Positions 21,301 to 24,038 of a stretch of 24,038 nt of DNA are shown one piece after another. Source of the stretch: Hamiltosporidium magnivora (Eukaryota > Microsporidia > Dubosqiidae). A program made the position numbers and the translations under genes. Under the pieces are notes generated by a model. That model ran no database searches. It was not told the origin of the DNA and saw nothing but the letters and a program-made list of their open reading frames with translations. The stretch lies in NCBI GenBank assembly GCA_004325065.1, contig PITI01000083.1, positions 1 through 24,038 on the forward strand, written 5' to 3'. Every line of letters starts with the position of its first letter. Position 1 is the stretch's first letter.

Positions 21301-22355
21301 TTTGTAGATACTCGTTTTACATTTGATTCTTAGATACATGCTCGTATTTAAGAGGTATTTGTTGAATATAGAAGTAAAGAAATATATATTTATCAGTAAA
21401 GCATTTTAGGCATAATAAATATATTTTTGAACATTAAATAAACATAAATGAGAGAGAATTTGGCTAAATACATTCAAAAAAATTTTATTTCACAACCAAA
21501 CATTTATGTTCAAAATATTCTCCATAGTATTCAATTATAAATTCTAATCATTCTATAAATCAAGTATATTAATCCTTATAATTGGAATAAAAGATTAAAA
21601 ATAAAATGTAACCAAGAAAATAAATACAAATAACAAAAAAATACGATAAGATTAGGATTGCATTTTTAGATTAAAGCAATTAATAAATAAGCAATATGAT
21701 ATATTTTTGACATCTTGATAAACATATACTTTGCATCTGATAGTTTCAATCATAGATTTAATATTAAGAAAAATTTACCTACAAATACCTTTGTAAATCA
21801 TATTTTTTAAGAGTAATTGCATTTAAATTTTTACAAATATTCAAAGCTGCCAAATTCTTATAAAAAAATTATAATACCAACCACAAAACACTGCATTTAT
21901 TTCAAAATATTATTACTTAAAAAATATATTTGATAAATTAAAATTATCTAAATAATTCATAATTCCAAGAATAAATTATATACTGCAATAGGTGATAATA
22001 AAATTGTTATATAATCTTATTAAGCTTTACTAAACTTATTTTTGGATTATTAACTTTTGATTTACTTCATGATACAAGTTTAAATATATGATAGAATAGA
22101 CAATATCAAATATTTAAACCGAACGAATTTATTTTATAAAAAAATATTTTTCTCTAATAATTTCAAACAAATTACTGATTTCATCTTGAAAAAGTTCTCT
22201 AATATTTCATTAAAAACGATAAATATATTCGAAATCAAAACTAGAAACGCAAAACTAAAGAACATTTTTGCTTAAATTTTAGTATTTAGACACCATATAG
22301 ATCTTTTAAATGTATTATAATCATAAAAAATATTGTTATTTTTAAATAAAGCTAT
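21301..22355. other. Gene-free AT-rich spacer
   Basis: Among the most AT-rich parts of the window, with A and T runs and no open frame or repeat that I could support. Confidence 0.5.
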
Positions 22356-22754
22356 ATGTTGATAAAATGTATTTTTATTCGATCGATTTTTTTAAGTGGT
22401 TTAAACAAATATTCGATTAAATTTATTTCTCACACACAAAGCATTATTATTTATAATTCTTATATCCATAGTTTCATACTTGTATTATTATTAATTATAA
22501 TCAATAAAACATTTAAAAAAATATTTTCAAGGATATATCATAGTTTCATACTTGTATTATTATTAATTGTAATCAATAAAACATTTAAAAAAATATTTTC
22601 AAGGATATATCATAGTTTCATACTTGTATTATTATTAATTGTATTCAATAAAACATTTAAAAAAATATTTTCAAGGATATATCATAGTTTCATACTTGTA
22701 TTATTATTAATTGTAATCAATAAAACATTTAAAAAAACATTTTCAAGGATATAG
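22356..22754 (+). CDS. Possible repeat-built hydrophobic ORF, doubtful
   Basis: The ORF has 132 codons from ATG 22356. After about 35 unique residues it consists of four 24-residue units of the form IYHSFILVLLLIVINKTFKK then IFSR, ending in TAG. Each unit is one hydrophobic span followed by a basic patch. Of the six frames through the repeat only this one is open. The differences between units inside the repeat body (I/V, I/F, I/T) all change the amino acid, which gives no sign of protein-level selection. There is no CCC before the ATG. It may be a chance frame kept open by a repeat whose length is a multiple of three. Confidence 0.3.
   Translation: MLIKCIFIRSIFLSGLNKYSIKFISHTQSIIIYNSYIHSFILVLLLIIINKTFKKIFSRIYHSFILVLLLIVINKTFKKIFSRIYHSFILVLLLIVFNKTFKKIFSRIYHSFILVLLLIVINKTFKKTFSRI
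22461..22748 (+). repeat. 72-bp tandem repeat, four copies
   Basis: Copies at 22461-22532, 22533-22604, 22605-22676 and 22677-22748 are almost identical. Copy 1 differs in its first few bases and has ATA for GTA, copy 3 has one A-to-T change, and copy 4 has one T-to-C change. There are no spacers, so it is not CRISPR. High identity implies recent expansion. Confidence 0.97.
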
Positions 22755-22907
22755 CTCTAATCAAATATAATATATTTTTTAATCTAATTTTTAATTATTG
22801 TTATTTCTTGAAAATATCTTATCAAAAACACTGAAACACACTTCTAATCGTACAAATTAAAAAGTTAAGAAAAGTTAACCAATAAATACATTTATTATTT
22901 CTTACAT

Positions 22908-22987
22908 AATCATTGGTTACATTGATATATATAGATATCTATACCAATATTTACATAGGCATGTAAAATAATAGATAACCAATGATT
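22908..22987. repeat. 12-bp inverted repeat upstream of elongin C
   Basis: AATCATTGGTTA (22908-22919) and TAACCAATGATT (22976-22987) are perfect inverse copies 56 bases apart, ending about 50 bases before the elongin C start. A third partial copy (TTAACCAAT, about 22875-22883) lies just upstream. It could be a regulatory site pair or a small element remnant. Confidence 0.6.
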
Positions 22988-23028
22988 TAATCAAAACATT
23001 ATTTTTAATAAATTATCCAAGATTATTA

Positions 23029-23031
23029 CCC
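23029..23031 (+). promoter_or_regulatory. CCC start-proximal motif of elongin C
   Basis: CCC lies at -10 to -8 from the ATG (TTACCCATCAAAA then ATG), the microsporidian start-proximal pattern also seen at the M16 gene. Confidence 0.55.
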
Positions 23032-23038
23032 ATCAAAA

Positions 23039-23332
23039 ATGACAAAAGACGTTAAATTAATATCATACGATGGTATAGAATATATTGTTCCAGAAGAAAT
23101 AGCTACACAGAGTTCAACACTTAAATCCTTTTTGGATGAAGAAAATCCTTTTATAGAATCACACGAAAAAACAGTAGTTTTGCCAATTAAATCAAATATA
23201 CTTAAAAGAGTAATAGATTATTTAAAATATAAATATGAGTATAAAGATACAGAAGGAACTATTCCTGATTTTGAAATTAAAGACGATGAGACATTAGAAT
23301 TGTTAGATGTATCTTCATATCTTAGAATATAA
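23039..23332 (+). CDS. ELC1: Elongin C (Skp1/BTB-fold adaptor)
   Basis: A 97-residue protein, close in size to the 112-residue human elongin C and covering almost the whole fold. Elongin C bridges cullin ubiquitin ligases to BC-box substrate receptors and also joins elongin A in transcription elongation, acting in nucleus and cytosol. Visible family features: VKLISYDGIEYIV at residues 5-17 (human has VKLISSDGHEFIV), the STLKSFL helix (26-32), VVLPI.SNILKRVIDYLKYK (45-64), IPDFEI (74-79; human IPEFPI) and the C-terminal LELLDVSSYL (85-94; human LELLMAANFL). The acidic middle EENPFIESHEK replaces the longer human loop. It has a full-length fold with no damage, and the ATG is well supported by the CCC triplet just upstream. 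The partner receptor cannot be seen in this window. Confidence 0.95.
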   Translation: MTKDVKLISYDGIEYIVPEEIATQSSTLKSFLDEENPFIESHEKTVVLPIKSNILKRVIDYLKYKYEYKDTEGTIPDFEIKDDETLELLDVSSYLRI

Positions 23333-23918
23333 TTCTATAAAATATTTATATATTGTAATTTTCTTAAAATAGTATTTTAAATATATTTTTATATTTGAAT
23401 TTTTTAAATTAATTTTTGTTTCTTTTGTAATTTTAATTTTGAAATAGAAAATTTTACAATTCTAGAATCTTAATTAAGTTCTAACTTGGTATTCTTAAAA
23501 TATAAAAAGTAAATAAATTTATAACAAATAAAATTGGTTAAGTATTCACTTAACATAAAAAGTAGATAAATTTTATGATTGGATAGACAAATATTTACAA
23601 AAAAAATATTTTAATATAAAAAGTAAATAAATTTTATGATTTGATAAACAAATATTTATAAATTAAATATTTTAACATAAAAAGTAGATAAATTTTGTGA
23701 TTGGATAGACAAATATTTATAAATTAAATATTTTAATATAAAAAGTAAATAAAATCTTAAATATCCTAAATAATTAGGTTCTCATTTTCTTATCTGATTA
23801 AAAATGGACAAATTAAATAATTAAAAAGTAAAATAGAAAAAAAATTAGTGTCAAATTAATTTTAGATTCGTAAAGCTTTTTAATTATTTTAAAATAATTT
23901 ATTATTACAATTAAAAAT
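23333..23918. other. AT-rich spacer after elongin C
   Basis: Contains the 61-bp repeat block (separate entry). Otherwise it holds A/T runs and the upstream region of the right-edge ORF. Confidence 0.6.
23502..23753 (+). repeat. 61-bp tandem repeat with alternating subtypes
   Basis: Full copies lie at 23555-23615, 23616-23676 and 23677-23737, with a degenerate shorter copy at 23502-23554 and a partial one from 23738. Each begins ATAAAAAGTA. Units alternate between two subtypes. One has GTAAATAAA (with TTTGATAAAC where the unit is intact); the other has GTAGATAAA with TTGGATAGAC. This suggests the amplified unit was a 122-bp dimer. Confidence 0.9.
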
Positions 23919-24038
23919 ATGGGTATAAGAAAATATGTAGGCAGCGAAAAACAAAAAGAAAAAATAATAAAGGCTGCAAACAGGGCAAGTGAAGTGGATG
24001 GGGTAATTAGAGAGTGTAAAAACGACCAGGGAATTCCA
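23919..24038 (+). CDS. Unrecognised protein, 5' part, runs off the right edge
   Basis: The frame opens at ATG 23919 and stays open for 40 codons to the edge. The protein starts MGIRKYVGSEKQKEKIIKAA and continues with a charged, probably helical stretch (NRASEVDGVIRECKNDQGIP). The base composition is clearly richer in G+C than the spacer before it, consistent with coding sequence or with a mobile element. I do not recognise the family. The basic helical start would suit a DNA-binding or transposase N-terminus, but this is a guess. Only the first part is visible. Confidence 0.6.
   Translation, partial: MGIRKYVGSEKQKEKIIKAANRASEVDGVIRECKNDQGIP

Noticed and set aside
22461..22748. CRISPR array
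   Set aside because: The 72-bp units are directly adjacent with no spacers, and the setting is eukaryotic.

Overview
The window looks like a gene-poor stretch of a microsporidian (intracellular fungal parasite) nuclear genome. The evidence is the very AT-rich DNA (roughly three quarters A+T by eye), the absence of visible introns, short divergent eukaryotic proteins (elongin C, an insulysin-type M16 peptidase), a CCC triplet a few bases before the ATG of both recognisable genes (a microsporidian promoter habit), and multi-membrane-span orphan proteins in paralogous copies. Nothing looks bacterial or viral: no operons, no Shine-Dalgarno pattern, no CRISPR array, and I found no tRNA or rRNA gene. 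The species cannot be fixed from this sequence.

Layout: 1-267 is the 5' part of an unrecognised minus-strand gene running off the left edge. 268-3421 holds no gene but contains a decayed dispersed repeat (about 1235-1850). A seven-span membrane gene lies at 3422-4159 (minus). A second copy of the dispersed repeat follows (about 4870-5470), then a decayed but complete-looking hAT DNA transposon (5528-8769) with matching terminal inverted repeats and a broken GTF2IRD2-type transposase. A paralogue of the first membrane gene follows at 8940-9671 (minus). About 9950-11260 is decayed sequence that recurs in part at about 20700-21300. The largest gene, an 880-residue insulysin-like metallopeptidase, occupies 11473-14115 (minus). 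About 15150-16940 is a broken minus-strand integrase of the KRBA2-like type. An unrelated-looking seven-span membrane gene sits at 19007-19813 (minus). The right end has a 72-bp in-frame tandem repeat (22461-22748), the elongin C gene (23039-23332, plus), a 61-bp tandem repeat block (23502-23753) and the start of another plus-strand ORF at 23919 that leaves the window.

How the pieces relate: the recognisable intact genes are housekeeping (protein turnover by the M16 peptidase; elongin C as ubiquitin-ligase or transcription-elongation adaptor). The membrane proteins have no assigned function. The rest is mainly the wreckage of transposable elements whose relatives are typical of animal genomes, which fits acquisition from hosts followed by decay. 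I do not see a coherent new multi-gene system. The most unusual items are the animal-type hAT and KRBA2-like relics and the orphan seven-span family.
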